NCBI GenBank assembly: GCA_001563325.1
Contig: LRSK01000076.1
Location: forward strand, 1-6,745
DNA: 6,745 bases
Origin: Candidatus Thorarchaeota archaeon SMTZ1-83
Lineage (GTDB): Archaea; Asgardarchaeota; Thorarchaeia; Thorarchaeales; Thorarchaeaceae
Direction of reading: 5' to 3'
Made by a program: the position numbers and the translations under genes. The notes below the pieces were generated by a model, which was given only the letters and a program-made list of their open reading frames with translations, was not told the origin of the DNA and searched no databases. Positions 1 to 6,700 of the stretch are shown here, piece by piece (the first letter of the stretch is position 1; each line of letters starts with the position of its first letter).

Positions 1-171
1 CCTGGAATTCTTGGAATCGTGTGTGAATTCGGCATTCCTGAGGATGATGGATTGCACCGGTGGACGTACATAATCCCACAATACGAGTTCTCGGAGGAGT
101 TCAAGGCTCTTGAACGAGAGTCGCTTGAAAGAGCGCATAGAATCGATAGGCGAATGATGCGGGAAGACTGA
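1..171 (+). CDS. C-terminal fragment of an unrecognised protein (5' end outside window)
   Basis: Frame 1 is open from the first base to a TGA at 169-171, giving 56 residues with no obvious start, so this is the end of a gene that begins upstream. The first part reads as a short beta-like stretch ('GILGIVCEFGI'), followed by 'HRWTYIIPQYEF' and then a strongly charged, probably helical C-terminus ending 'RRMMRED'. No family motif is recognisable and I assign no function. The frame has consistent amphipathic composition and runs to a clean stop shortly before the tRNA, which favours a real coding end. The gene is convergent with the tRNA on the opposite strand, with 33 bases between them. It could also be a chance open frame, since only 171 bases are visible. 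Confidence 0.55.
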   Translation, partial: PGILGIVCEFGIPEDDGLHRWTYIIPQYEFSEEFKALERESLERAHRIDRRMMRED

Positions 172-243
172 TTTATACAGAAATGAATCTGTGCGGAGAA
201 GAGATGGCGCCGCCGGGAGGGCTCGAACCTCCGACCAACAACT

Positions 244-272
244 GTCTGGCTCTCGATTACCTGATCGAAATT
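244..272 (-). other. tRNA-Asn intron 2, canonical site 37/38 (29 nt)
   Basis: The insertion lies between positions 37 (A273) and 38 (A243), the standard archaeal site. Its interior folds into a 7-bp stem (TTTCGAT at 270-264 with ATCGAGA at 257-251, one G-U pair) with a 6-nt loop. Its 3' end pairs CAG (248-246) with the anticodon-loop bases CTG (278-276), leaving ACA as a 3-nt bulge before the anticodon stem. This approximates the bulge-helix-bulge fold cut by archaeal splicing endonuclease, although the fourth central pair is a mismatch. Confidence 0.7.
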
Positions 273-286
273 TAACAGGCTGACCC

Positions 287-347
287 GGCACCTTGCACAA
301 GGCAACAATGCTGTCGCTTTCGGTTGTCAGACCACGATGGCCTGACA
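287..347 (-). other. probable tRNA-Asn intron 1 in the D arm (about 61 nt; boundaries approximate)
   Basis: After the D-loop sequence AGTAGGTA (357-350), the gene departs from tRNA structure for about 61 nt before resuming as GGG-TCAGC at 286. Removing 61 nt restores a 76-nt tRNA including CCA. The insertion contains a strong 8-bp hairpin, GTCAGGCC (346-339) with GGTCTGAC (333-326), one G-U pair and a 5-nt loop, plus a small CCTT/AAGG hairpin. GGTA (353-350) can pair with TGCC (290-287), drawing the two junctions together as in a relaxed bulge-helix-bulge. The cut sites are inferred from length and D-stem pairing and could shift by several nt. Confidence 0.5.
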
Positions 348-399
348 CCTACCTACTGAGCCACGGCGGCATTGGTTCGACGCTCAGACCAGAGGGTTT

Positions 400-410
400 C
401 AATATTAACA
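400..410 (-). promoter_or_regulatory. putative TATA box for the tRNA-Asn gene
   Basis: The minus strand reads TGTTAATATTG here, 30-40 nt upstream of the first tRNA base at 370. That suits an archaeal TATA element with a transcription start several nt before the mature 5' end. The 124-nt spacer between the end of the surface-protein gene and the tRNA otherwise holds no gene that I can see. The call rests on AT-richness and spacing only. Confidence 0.35.
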
Positions 411-494
411 TTGCTGTTCAGCGATGATGAAGTAGCCCGGTATGTTCCGTAGAGCGACTCTGCAGCACATTCTGACTCTTCTGCAAAGGGACGC

Positions 495-3400
495 TCACCC
501 AAGCGCCTTCATTGCCTCTTCGTAGGCCTTCCTCAGCTCATCGACTGCCTTATCGTATTCTCCTGAAGCGATGTATGCCATTGCTAGGTCAAAGTATTCT
601 TGGGCCTTCACCACTCTTTCGTCATCAGCCCCAACAGCCTCAGCGGCATCTTCTATAGCAAGGCGGGCAAGGTCCTCAAGAAAGGCCAGGATGTCATCGA
701 TGACTTCCTGTGTATCGGCACCTTCCGACTGTGCTTTCATAAGGTCACGGACTACATCTTTCAGCTCATCGTAGGCCGTCTTGACATCGTCGTTCTCGAA
801 TGCATCTATTGCATCGTCAAGATTGCCTATTGCCTTGTCGATCTCGTCCTGTGCTTCTGGTGGAGGGTCAATACCAAGAAGTTCGTCTTGGATTTCTTCG
901 GTTACATCTTGGGGAGTATCAACTACGATGTTGACCGTGACGGATCGCGAGTCCCCATCACTGTCAGTTGCAGTGAGTGTGACTATGTATTCGCCCGATT
1001 GGGCAAAGGCGTGAGTTGGTGTCAGACCCCCATGGATCACAGGACTACCATCTCCAAAGTCCCATTCGGTGAAGATCTTGTCGTATATTCCGGGATCCCA
1101 CACACTACCATAGAACTCAACCTCATCGCCTGGTAGGATGAAATCACCGCTCGGGTTCACTACGAGATCTATGGATGGCGTCGGAGCAACATTTCTGACT
1201 GTGACCTCGATGTAGCCATAGGCCCTAGCACCATCATCATCAGCTACTGTTACTTTGATGATGTAGATGTGATTATTCGCGTAGATGTGACTATGCAGCC
1301 CTACAGACCCTTGACCATTTACTTCCGAAACCTTACCCCATTCCAAGCAGTCGTCTCCCCAGTCAATCCATGCAGTGTGAGTATCAGACGTTCCGGGATC
1401 CGTAAACCAGACCAAAGTCATTGGCATGGATTTCAGACCCTCCAGAAGCGAGAAGCTACCTCGTGGAACAACGACTGGAGGAGAGTTCTCTACAACCACC
1501 TCTGTGGTATATTGATTGAATTCGCCGTCATCATCGCTAATTCTTGCAGTGACCAGAAATGTTCCATCATCAGACCAGATATGTGACGCGAATGCGTCGA
1601 CTTGGTCAACAATATCGTAGACTCCATCGCTGTCCCAGTCGAAGGAATAGTAGAACTCATCCAGAGGACCAGGATCAAACTGGTTGTCAAAGGATATGAT
1701 GACAGGAGATCCTTCGAATACCGGGCCGTCGTTGCTAAGAGATGCAATGGGAGCTACATTGCCAACAGTGACTTCTACTGTGGCTGTCGCGAAGTATTCG
1801 CCGTCAGTGACCTCCACTGTCGCTACTCCGAAGAAGTCATCATAATACTGCTTCGTGGCCATAGGGCTGTCACTCCAGCCCGTGTCCCAAGTTCCATCGC
1901 TTTCGAAGTCCCATCGGAACTGCAGCTCGTCGCCATCTGGGTCTGAACTTCCACTGGCGTCGAAGACTGCAGTACTTCCCTCATCGATTGTAACGGCATA
2001 CCCAGCATCAGCGGTTGGAGGATTGTTAGCTGGCGAAACAGTCCGTGGGAACGGGTCCTCATTGTCAGCATATATCGGATAGGGAACATCGACAATGCCA
2101 AAGGGGGCGACATCGTCAGGAGTCTGCCAGTCGTCCCACAGGTTATACTGGAAGACGTTGTTCAGCCCTGTATCAAACGCTTGGGAACCCGGCTCGTTGT
2201 TGCCAATCATGTCATTCCATTCGATTGTGTTCCCCTCTGATGGAGAGGAGATGATTACTCCAAAAAGCGCACTATTGACAATCTCATTCTCGCTGATGGT
2301 GTTGTAGTTTGATGAATAGAATATGATGCCAAACTCTAGATTGTTTTCAATCAGGTTGTTGGATATGGTATTGTAATCTGAGGAGGAGAGTTCAATTCCT
2401 TTACGACCATTATTCCGGATGGTATTGTCTGTGATTGTTTCATGTGTTGCAGAGTAGAGATAGATACCAGTGTAGACGTTGTTGTAGACAGTGTTTCCAG
2501 AGATTGTGTTGAACGATGTGCCACTCAAGGCAATGCCACTTTCACTATTGTCAGCCATGATGTTGTCGGATACTATGTTTCCTTCGCAATTGCTCTGCAA
2601 CTCAACACTCTGGCTGTGTCCGTGGAGGGTACAGGAGGTTACAGTATTGTGGGATGATTCGACTAGGAAGACGCCCCTCCAGCCATTGTTGGTGATCGTG
2701 TTCCCAGTTACAGTGGTGTAGTCTGAGTGGAATAGTGCAATTCCGTCCTGGGTGTTGTCTTCTATGATGTTATTGGAGATTTCGTTTGACAGGCCTCCGT
2801 AGGTGTAGATTCCATAGCCCGCATTGTCGTGAATGGTGTTGCCGACAATGACGTTCGATGTGCAGGGGCCAGTCCACGAGAGGTAGATGCCTGTGGAAGT
2901 GTACTGAATATTGTTGGTTTCAATCCTGCCGTTTTCTACATTTGAAAAGTAGATTCCGTAGTTACTTCCATCTATTCCGTCTAATAGACAATTCCGAATA
3001 GCAAAATGAGCTGTAGTATCCTGTATATGGATCAACGTCTTCGCGGAGTCACTAATCCTGTATCCCTCAATAATGTAAGGATCGTCAACCAGCCCGTTTC
3101 CAGGGAAGTTATACCCAAGGGCCCCAAAATCCTCGTTATTATAGACAAAAATGGGATCTGAATCCGAATAATCCTTCACTTCCAATATTCCTACTGCTAT
3201 CTGAGAGCCTGGAGTACCCCCGATTTCAATTTCGACTATGTTGTCTTGATTAGGGAGAAAATCGACGAAGATTGCCATGGATTCAAAGATCTGGTTAAAG
3301 ACAATGCCGCTGACTACTTCAACACCATTTATCCAAACAGTGGCCTGTTTAGTTCGATAGTTGCCATTGATATCTCCATTACGAATCCATAATACCGTTT

Positions 3401-4712
3401 GTCCCTCAGATGCTGCTGGAGCCGGTCCGAAGATGCGAGTTTCAGAACAAACCCATTCGTCCTCGCGTACAAAGGTTTCATCAAGTAAGACCTCACCTTG
3501 CCCGCTATTATACATCTCCTGTGCAAGGTCCGAATCTGGGTAATCCGGAGGACGAGCGGCAAACTCGGCCATTCTTAGCTCGAAGACCCCGGCGCTATTA
3601 TCAGCGTAGACGATGCGGTCGCCCTTGATTTCCGGAAAACATTGGCGGCCGGGCTCATTGGTGACTCGAGAAGTTTCACCAGTCACTAGGTCATGCAGGT
3701 AGACGTTTGACTCCCAGTACATCTGAGAACAATCATCATCTGTACAACCATCTGGCGGCTCATATTGTTCCCATACGACATAGTCCCCGTCCATCTGCAG
3801 GTTGGTATGATGAGTAGGACAATCAGCAATTATCCACTGCGCGCCTGTAGCGAGGTTCAAAGCCTGTATCTGTGTTTTGGCACTATCACCAGTCAACCTA
3901 GAGTATATGAGAATCCCATTATCTACTGCAGTCGATACTATACCCATATACGAAGGTGAGTCTAGGAGCTTGACTGATGTATCTGACTCCATATCGTAAA
4001 CCCATAGTTCAGTATAGGAATGCATTCTATCACTTTGAATCCACACAATGCAACGTTCATCCACAACGGGTTTGCTCAGGACTACTCGGTCAAGAGGATC
4101 AGATATCTCGTGCTCTACAATGCTGGTAATCTCACCTGTGACAAGGTTGTATTGGTCTAGTGAGGCCTTATGCAATGAACCTGCATCAGGGGTAGAATAG
4201 TAATCATGCACGAAGACGAGGTAGGGGTATGAAAGGCTTAGGTCCATGTATTGATCATAATCGTTTGCAGGTATCAACTGAGAGAGCTGGTAGTCATAAT
4301 AGTCGCATTGTAGAATCGCAGAAGGTTCACTACTATGCACACTTTCACCATGGTCAGCAAAGATTGCAAAATGCTGATAGGCGACAGTGCAGCAAGGCGG
4401 GATGTAGACCGAATGTAGGAGCTCACGTGTTTCACCTCTGCCTACGTCATGGGCGAAAAGTTTGAGTATGCTGAAGTCGACAGGGTAGATGACTGTGTCA
4501 CCACTCATAGCGATGCTTTGAAAGTGATAATCCTCTGTCCCTGTAACCAAGGTAGTATACTGGAAGTCAGTGGATAATACTGCCTCGGCCTCTGGCGCAG
4601 TAGGCAAAGCTAATCCTTCTACTTCATAAGATTGAGTAAGAGAGGTATTGTTTGGCGTTCCGAGCAAAATAAGCATGAATACAGAGAGTATTACTAGATA
4701 TGAAATCCTCAT
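495..4712 (-). CDS. large secreted surface protein: beta-propeller, NosD-like beta-helix, four PKD domains, helical tail
   Basis: This 1405-residue protein begins with a signal peptide (Arg2, hydrophobic core about residues 4-18), so it is probably exported. Residues about 45-380 carry repeated blades such as 'VVWIQSDR' and 'YVVWEQYE', a TolB/WD40-like propeller. Residues about 395-510 look like a beta-sandwich, perhaps ligand binding. Residues about 520-890 are a right-handed parallel beta-helix of the NosD/pectate-lyase type, opened by 'GNGLVDDPYIIEGYRI' and closed by 'DVPYPIYADNEDPFP'. Four PKD-like domains follow at about 897-980, 983-1072, 1074-1170 and 1172-1263; the second has a DxDxDG motif and the fourth the canonical WDFGDG. 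An acidic helical tail of about 140 residues ends the protein, with no membrane anchor visible. A TATA box and Shine-Dalgarno support the ATG at 4712. Likely roles are binding to surface glycans, proteins or other cells. No catalytic site is evident, so enzymatic activity is unproven. Confidence 0.93.
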   Translation of the reverse strand: MRISYLVILSVFMLILLGTPNNTSLTQSYEVEGLALPTAPEAEAVLSTDFQYTTLVTGTEDYHFQSIAMSGDTVIYPVDFSILKLFAHDVGRGETRELLHSVYIPPCCTVAYQHFAIFADHGESVHSSEPSAILQCDYYDYQLSQLIPANDYDQYMDLSLSYPYLVFVHDYYSTPDAGSLHKASLDQYNLVTGEITSIVEHEISDPLDRVVLSKPVVDERCIVWIQSDRMHSYTELWVYDMESDTSVKLLDSPSYMGIVSTAVDNGILIYSRLTGDSAKTQIQALNLATGAQWIIADCPTHHTNLQMDGDYVVWEQYEPPDGCTDDDCSQMYWESNVYLHDLVTGETSRVTNEPGRQCFPEIKGDRIVYADNSAGVFELRMAEFAARPPDYPDSDLAQEMYNSGQGEVLLDETFVREDEWVCSETRIFGPAPAASEGQTVLWIRNGDINGNYRTKQATVWINGVEVVSGIVFNQIFESMAIFVDFLPNQDNIVEIEIGGTPGSQIAVGILEVKDYSDSDPIFVYNNEDFGALGYNFPGNGLVDDPYIIEGYRISDSAKTLIHIQDTTAHFAIRNCLLDGIDGSNYGIYFSNVENGRIETNNIQYTSTGIYLSWTGPCTSNVIVGNTIHDNAGYGIYTYGGLSNEISNNIIEDNTQDGIALFHSDYTTVTGNTITNNGWRGVFLVESSHNTVTSCTLHGHSQSVELQSNCEGNIVSDNIMADNSESGIALSGTSFNTISGNTVYNNVYTGIYLYSATHETITDNTIRNNGRKGIELSSSDYNTISNNLIENNLEFGIIFYSSNYNTISENEIVNSALFGVIISSPSEGNTIEWNDMIGNNEPGSQAFDTGLNNVFQYNLWDDWQTPDDVAPFGIVDVPYPIYADNEDPFPRTVSPANNPPTADAGYAVTIDEGSTAVFDASGSSDPDGDELQFRWDFESDGTWDTGWSDSPMATKQYYDDFFGVATVEVTDGEYFATATVEVTVGNVAPIASLSNDGPVFEGSPVIISFDNQFDPGPLDEFYYSFDWDSDGVYDIVDQVDAFASHIWSDDGTFLVTARISDDDGEFNQYTTEVVVENSPPVVVPRGSFSLLEGLKSMPMTLVWFTDPGTSDTHTAWIDWGDDCLEWGKVSEVNGQGSVGLHSHIYANNHIYIIKVTVADDDGARAYGYIEVTVRNVAPTPSIDLVVNPSGDFILPGDEVEFYGSVWDPGIYDKIFTEWDFGDGSPVIHGGLTPTHAFAQSGEYIVTLTATDSDGDSRSVTVNIVVDTPQDVTEEIQDELLGIDPPPEAQDEIDKAIGNLDDAIDAFENDDVKTAYDELKDVVRDLMKAQSEGADTQEVIDDILAFLEDLARLAIEDAAEAVGADDERVVKAQEYFDLAMAYIASGEYDKAVDELRKAYEEAMKALG
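2212..3012 (-). repeat. degenerate tandem repeat encoding about 11 beta-helix coils
   Basis: About 66-75 bp units encode coils of roughly 22-25 residues with the pattern N-x-I ... N-x-x-x-G-I-x-L-x-x-S-x-x-N-x-I. Successive coils carry YGIYFS, TGIYLS, YGIYTY, DGIALF, RGVFLV, QSVELQ, SGIALS, TGIYLY, KGIELS, FGIIFY and FGVIIS (residues about 568-833). The DNA copies have diverged, so the repeat is old and kept by protein structure. The Asn ladders and stacked aliphatic positions are those of right-handed parallel beta-helices. Confidence 0.85.
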
Positions 4713-4723
4713 TTCAGACGATT

Positions 4724-4757
4724 CTCCCCAATTGCTTCTCTTCTAACCTAAATTGGG
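4724..4757 (-). promoter_or_regulatory. Shine-Dalgarno and overlapping leader hairpin of the surface-protein gene
   Basis: On the minus strand GGGGAG (4729-4724) lies 11 nt before the ATG at 4712 and is the best ribosome-binding candidate. CCCAATT (4757-4751) can pair perfectly with AATTGGG (4733-4727), enclosing a 17-nt loop. The 3' arm of this 7-bp stem contains three of the Shine-Dalgarno Gs, so pairing would partly mask it. The geometry is visible in the sequence; any regulatory role is inferred. Confidence 0.45.
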
Positions 4758-4773
4758 CGGTTGAAGTGTTGGT

Positions 4774-4783
4774 TGATATAAGG
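4774..4783 (-). promoter_or_regulatory. putative TATA box for the surface-protein gene
   Basis: The minus strand reads CCTTATATCA, preceded by a purine-rich stretch (CGAAAGAAAAGAC) that could hold a BRE. A start about 26 nt downstream would fall near 4752 and give a leader of about 40 nt that includes the Shine-Dalgarno and most of the inverted repeat. Confidence 0.5.
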
Positions 4784-4920
4784 ATTGTCTTTTCTTTCGA
4801 AAATTCGACCATAGAATTAAGGAATCTCAGGTACACGGGGCCGTTGTCGAGTATGCCCGATTGAACTATCTTGAATTAGATCAGCAAGCTTCTCCATCAA
4901 TAGAGCGTGGAATGGCGTCT

Positions 4921-5152
4921 TCATCCGTAGAAGATTATGGACCAGATGAAGAATGCAATTAGACCCACAAACATGTAGACAACTATAGACTTCAAGCAAG
5001 TCATCATTGATTTGCTGGAGTTCGCTCTTGACTTCGCAGTCTTTCCTTATCAAGTGGTATAAGGCTGACAGAAAGAAGATTATGAGAGGGAGTATCGAAA
5101 CAACGAGATAGGGAACAGGCGGTCTGGACTACCTTATATTGAACAAGGACAT
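4921..5152 (-). pseudogene. probable decayed small two-helix membrane-protein gene
   Basis: Minus-strand translation shows two convincing membrane segments in two frames. An ATG at 5152 opens 'MSLFNIR', then an in-frame TAG (5131-5129) interrupts. The same frame continues into 'PYLVVSILPLIIFFLSALY', followed by a charged, coiled-coil-like stretch 'CEVKSELQQINDDLLEVYS'. Moving by +1 near 4981 gives 'VYMFVGLIAFFIWSIIFYG' and a TGA at 4921-4923. Restored, this would be a protein of about 75 residues with two helices joined by a short coil, a common archaeal layout. No intact start precedes the first helix after the TAG. Alternatives are a sequencing or assembly error, an independent 28-residue membrane peptide starting at the ATG near 5004, or chance. 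The family is unrecognised. Between 4784 and 4920 I see no gene. Confidence 0.4.
5131..5140 (+). promoter_or_regulatory. putative TATA box for the C45-type hydrolase gene
   Basis: ACCTTATATT is centred about 26-34 nt before the candidate starts TTG 5161 and ATG 5170. An archaeal start site about 26 nt downstream would fall at about 5162, leaving almost no leader. No Shine-Dalgarno precedes the ATG (the upstream bases are GGGCTCCCTTGATTTCA), which fits leaderless translation. Confidence 0.5.
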
Positions 5153-5169
5153 GGGCTCCCTTGATTTCA

Positions 5170-6153
5170 ATGTACGAGGTCAATCTGGTTGGGTCCTATT
5201 ATGAAATGGGGCGGGAGTACGGCCGCCGTCTTCGCAAGGCCGATTTCAAGACACCAAAGTATAGCAGCGCGGCAATAGAGTTGGGCAAGAAGTGCCGAGG
5301 TCATGTAGAAACCGTCTTCCCGGAGATAATGGATGAGATTCGGGGGATTGCTGAAGCTGCAGAGATCGACTATGATGCGCTTTGCACGTTCCTACTGACG
5401 CATCCACAGGCCACCCCGAAGTGCAGCATATTCGCGGTCACGGATGGTCGAACGACGTACATTGGAAGGAACTATGACATGTTCTATTCGCTGAAGGACT
5501 TTACGGAGAGTTACTTCACAGCGCCTCAGCAGGGCCACAGGAGTGTGGGTCAGACCGACGTGTTTGTCGGTAGGGAGGATGGTGTGAACGAGCACGGGTT
5601 GGGAGTCGCAATGAGTGGGATAACGGACTACTTCGAACCCGGAGTCCCCTTCTGGATTGCCATCAGGTACCTGCTCGACAAGTGCAAGACCGTTCAGGAG
5701 GGGGTAGACGTTCTCACTGAGATTCCCCACCACTGTACCATCTCATTTCTTCTAGCTGATTCAACGGGCGAGATGATAGTGGTCGAGGTGAAACCCGGGC
5801 TTGCAGTGGTAAGAGAGCCGGAAGACAACTACATTGTATCGACGAACCATTACAACCATCCAGATATGAAGGGTCTGGAGATCTTTGAGCCTCCGGACTC
5901 GCGAATCAGGTATTCAACAATCGTTGATTCTCTTGGAGATGCGGATGCAGGGCCTGACGAGGATAGCATCAGAAGGATTCTCTCAAGTCATGAAGGCTTG
6001 GTCTGTAGCCACATTGAAGAGATGAAACTAGGAACCCTCTGGTCTGTCGTTGCCAATCTCAACACTCTCCAGGTATGGCGATCAGATGGGCATCCGTGTT
6101 CAAATCCTTATAGAGAAGACACCAGACTACGCGATGCAGTTAAAGGGTCTTGA
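5170..6153 (+). CDS. C45 / choloylglycine-hydrolase-like Ntn hydrolase (acyltransferase or amidase)
   Basis: The 327-residue product resembles the C45 peptidase / acyl-CoA:6-aminopenicillanate acyltransferase-like branch of the Ntn hydrolases, which cleave or transfer linear amide-linked acyl groups. Numbering from ATG 5170, the N-terminal motif 'GSYYEMGREYGRRL' (8-21) is typical of the family. Cys85 in 'TPKCSIFAV' is the likely nucleophile. 'GRNYDMFY' (99-106) supplies the Arg and Asp used by bile-salt-hydrolase relatives. 'GVNEHGLGVAMSG' (138-150), 'STNHY' (224-228, Asn226) and the C-terminal 'GTLWSVVANL' match family motifs. Residues 1-84 may be a propeptide removed by self-cleavage before Cys85. 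No signal peptide or membrane helix is seen, so it is probably cytoplasmic. The substrate cannot be inferred. A TTG at 5161 would add three residues, but ATG fits the family start well. The gene converges with the zinc-ribbon gene. Confidence 0.85.
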   Translation: MYEVNLVGSYYEMGREYGRRLRKADFKTPKYSSAAIELGKKCRGHVETVFPEIMDEIRGIAEAAEIDYDALCTFLLTHPQATPKCSIFAVTDGRTTYIGRNYDMFYSLKDFTESYFTAPQQGHRSVGQTDVFVGREDGVNEHGLGVAMSGITDYFEPGVPFWIAIRYLLDKCKTVQEGVDVLTEIPHHCTISFLLADSTGEMIVVEVKPGLAVVREPEDNYIVSTNHYNHPDMKGLEIFEPPDSRIRYSTIVDSLGDADAGPDEDSIRRILSSHEGLVCSHIEEMKLGTLWSVVANLNTLQVWRSDGHPCSNPYREDTRLRDAVKGS

Positions 6154-6211
6154 TTCGCGTTTCTCCTCTCTGGAATTCGGCCAGCTCTTTGGTATGTCGC
6201 TGATTCTTCCA

Positions 6212-6628
6212 CTACTCTTCAGCCCAGTCCCAGTAGCGATTATTCCTAGAGTTCAATTCACGCTTTCGGCGTTCAGCCCGGCCAATCACAGGGAAGTAAG
6301 CACAGACTGATGAGTATACCAAGAGAATAGCAACAACAAACACAGTCACACCAATGTAGAATTCAGACGAATCGGACAACAGATGGAACGAGAGGAATGC
6401 AACCTCAGCAGCCAGAACAGAGATAGAGCAGAGGGCAAAATAGAGGTTCGTTCGGTACTCACCGGCTGCGTAGCACTTTGCCGAGCAATAGTGTTTCCCC
6501 ATTCCCCGGTAGCGTAGTTGATTAGTCCACCGTTCTCGTGGCTTTCCGCACCAGTCGCAATAGTCCCCTTCAGTTACACTTCCCTGCTTCAAGAAGCCGG
6601 CTCTCCTCTCTCGACTGAGTTCACCCAT
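6212..6628 (-). CDS. small zinc-ribbon protein with two transmembrane helices
   Basis: The 138-residue product has a basic N-terminus, then a four-cysteine metal site: Cys24-x2-Cys27 ('CDWCG') and Cys48-x3-Cys52 ('YCSAKC'), 20 residues apart, typical of zinc-binding ribbons. Two hydrophobic helices follow at about 62-83 and 90-113, then a basic, Arg/Asn-rich C-terminal tail ending 'WDWAEE'. It is probably an integral membrane protein with a small metal-binding head on the same side as its basic tail; the function is unknown. The ATG at 6628 was chosen because the upstream frame to a GTG at 6736 runs into tRNA-like sequence and adds a low-quality extension. AGGT just before the ATG is a weak ribosome site. 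The gene is convergent with the hydrolase, with 58 nt between the stops. Confidence 0.75.
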   Translation of the reverse strand: MGELSRERRAGFLKQGSVTEGDYCDWCGKPRERWTNQLRYRGMGKHYCSAKCYAAGEYRTNLYFALCSISVLAAEVAFLSFHLLSDSSEFYIGVTVFVVAILLVYSSVCAYFPVIGRAERRKRELNSRNNRYWDWAEE

Positions 6629-6700
6629 TGACCTGAATAAGGGTCTGCAAAATCCCCGCGGGCACCATCTCTCGTGTCGAAGACAGAGGGGCTGTTTGAT

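Larger units (their letters stand above)
205..370 (-). tRNA. tRNA-Asn (anticodon GTT), with introns and encoded CCA
   Basis: Read on the minus strand from 370, a 7-bp acceptor stem GCCGCCG pairs with CGGCGGC (215-209), followed by discriminator G at 208 and an encoded CCA at 207-205. The T arm is GGAGG-TTCGAGC-CCTCC (232-216). The A-box-like D region reads TGGCTCAGTAGGTAG. The anticodon loop CTGTTA/A has U33 at 277 and anticodon GTT at 276-274. Its stem TCAGC (283-279) pairs with GTTGT (242-238) by four pairs plus a U-U mismatch, and the variable loop is TGGTC. The GTT anticodon and the G discriminator together fit archaeal tRNA-Asn. The 166-nt gene is about 90 nt too long, which two introns explain. 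An AT-rich box lies 31-39 nt upstream. The identity is firm; the D-arm splice sites are not. Confidence 0.85.

Noticed and set aside
287..347. Box C/D guide RNA inside the D-arm insertion, as in some archaeal tRNA-Trp introns.
   Set aside because: A CTGA resembling box D is present in the hairpin, but I find no box C (RTGATGA) at a suitable distance.
600..1136. 178-residue open frame on the plus strand.
   Set aside because: It is antisense to the PKD and tail region of the large surface protein, which has clear domains; the plus-strand product has no recognisable pattern.
2212..3012. Tandem repeats as a satellite or CRISPR-like array.
   Set aside because: Units are diverged, have no constant spacer-repeat structure and stay in one reading frame encoding beta-helix coils.
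5392..5733. 113-residue open frame on the minus strand.
   Set aside because: It is the reverse of the hydrolase coding sequence, whose motifs are conserved family signatures; no start context or domain supports the antisense frame.
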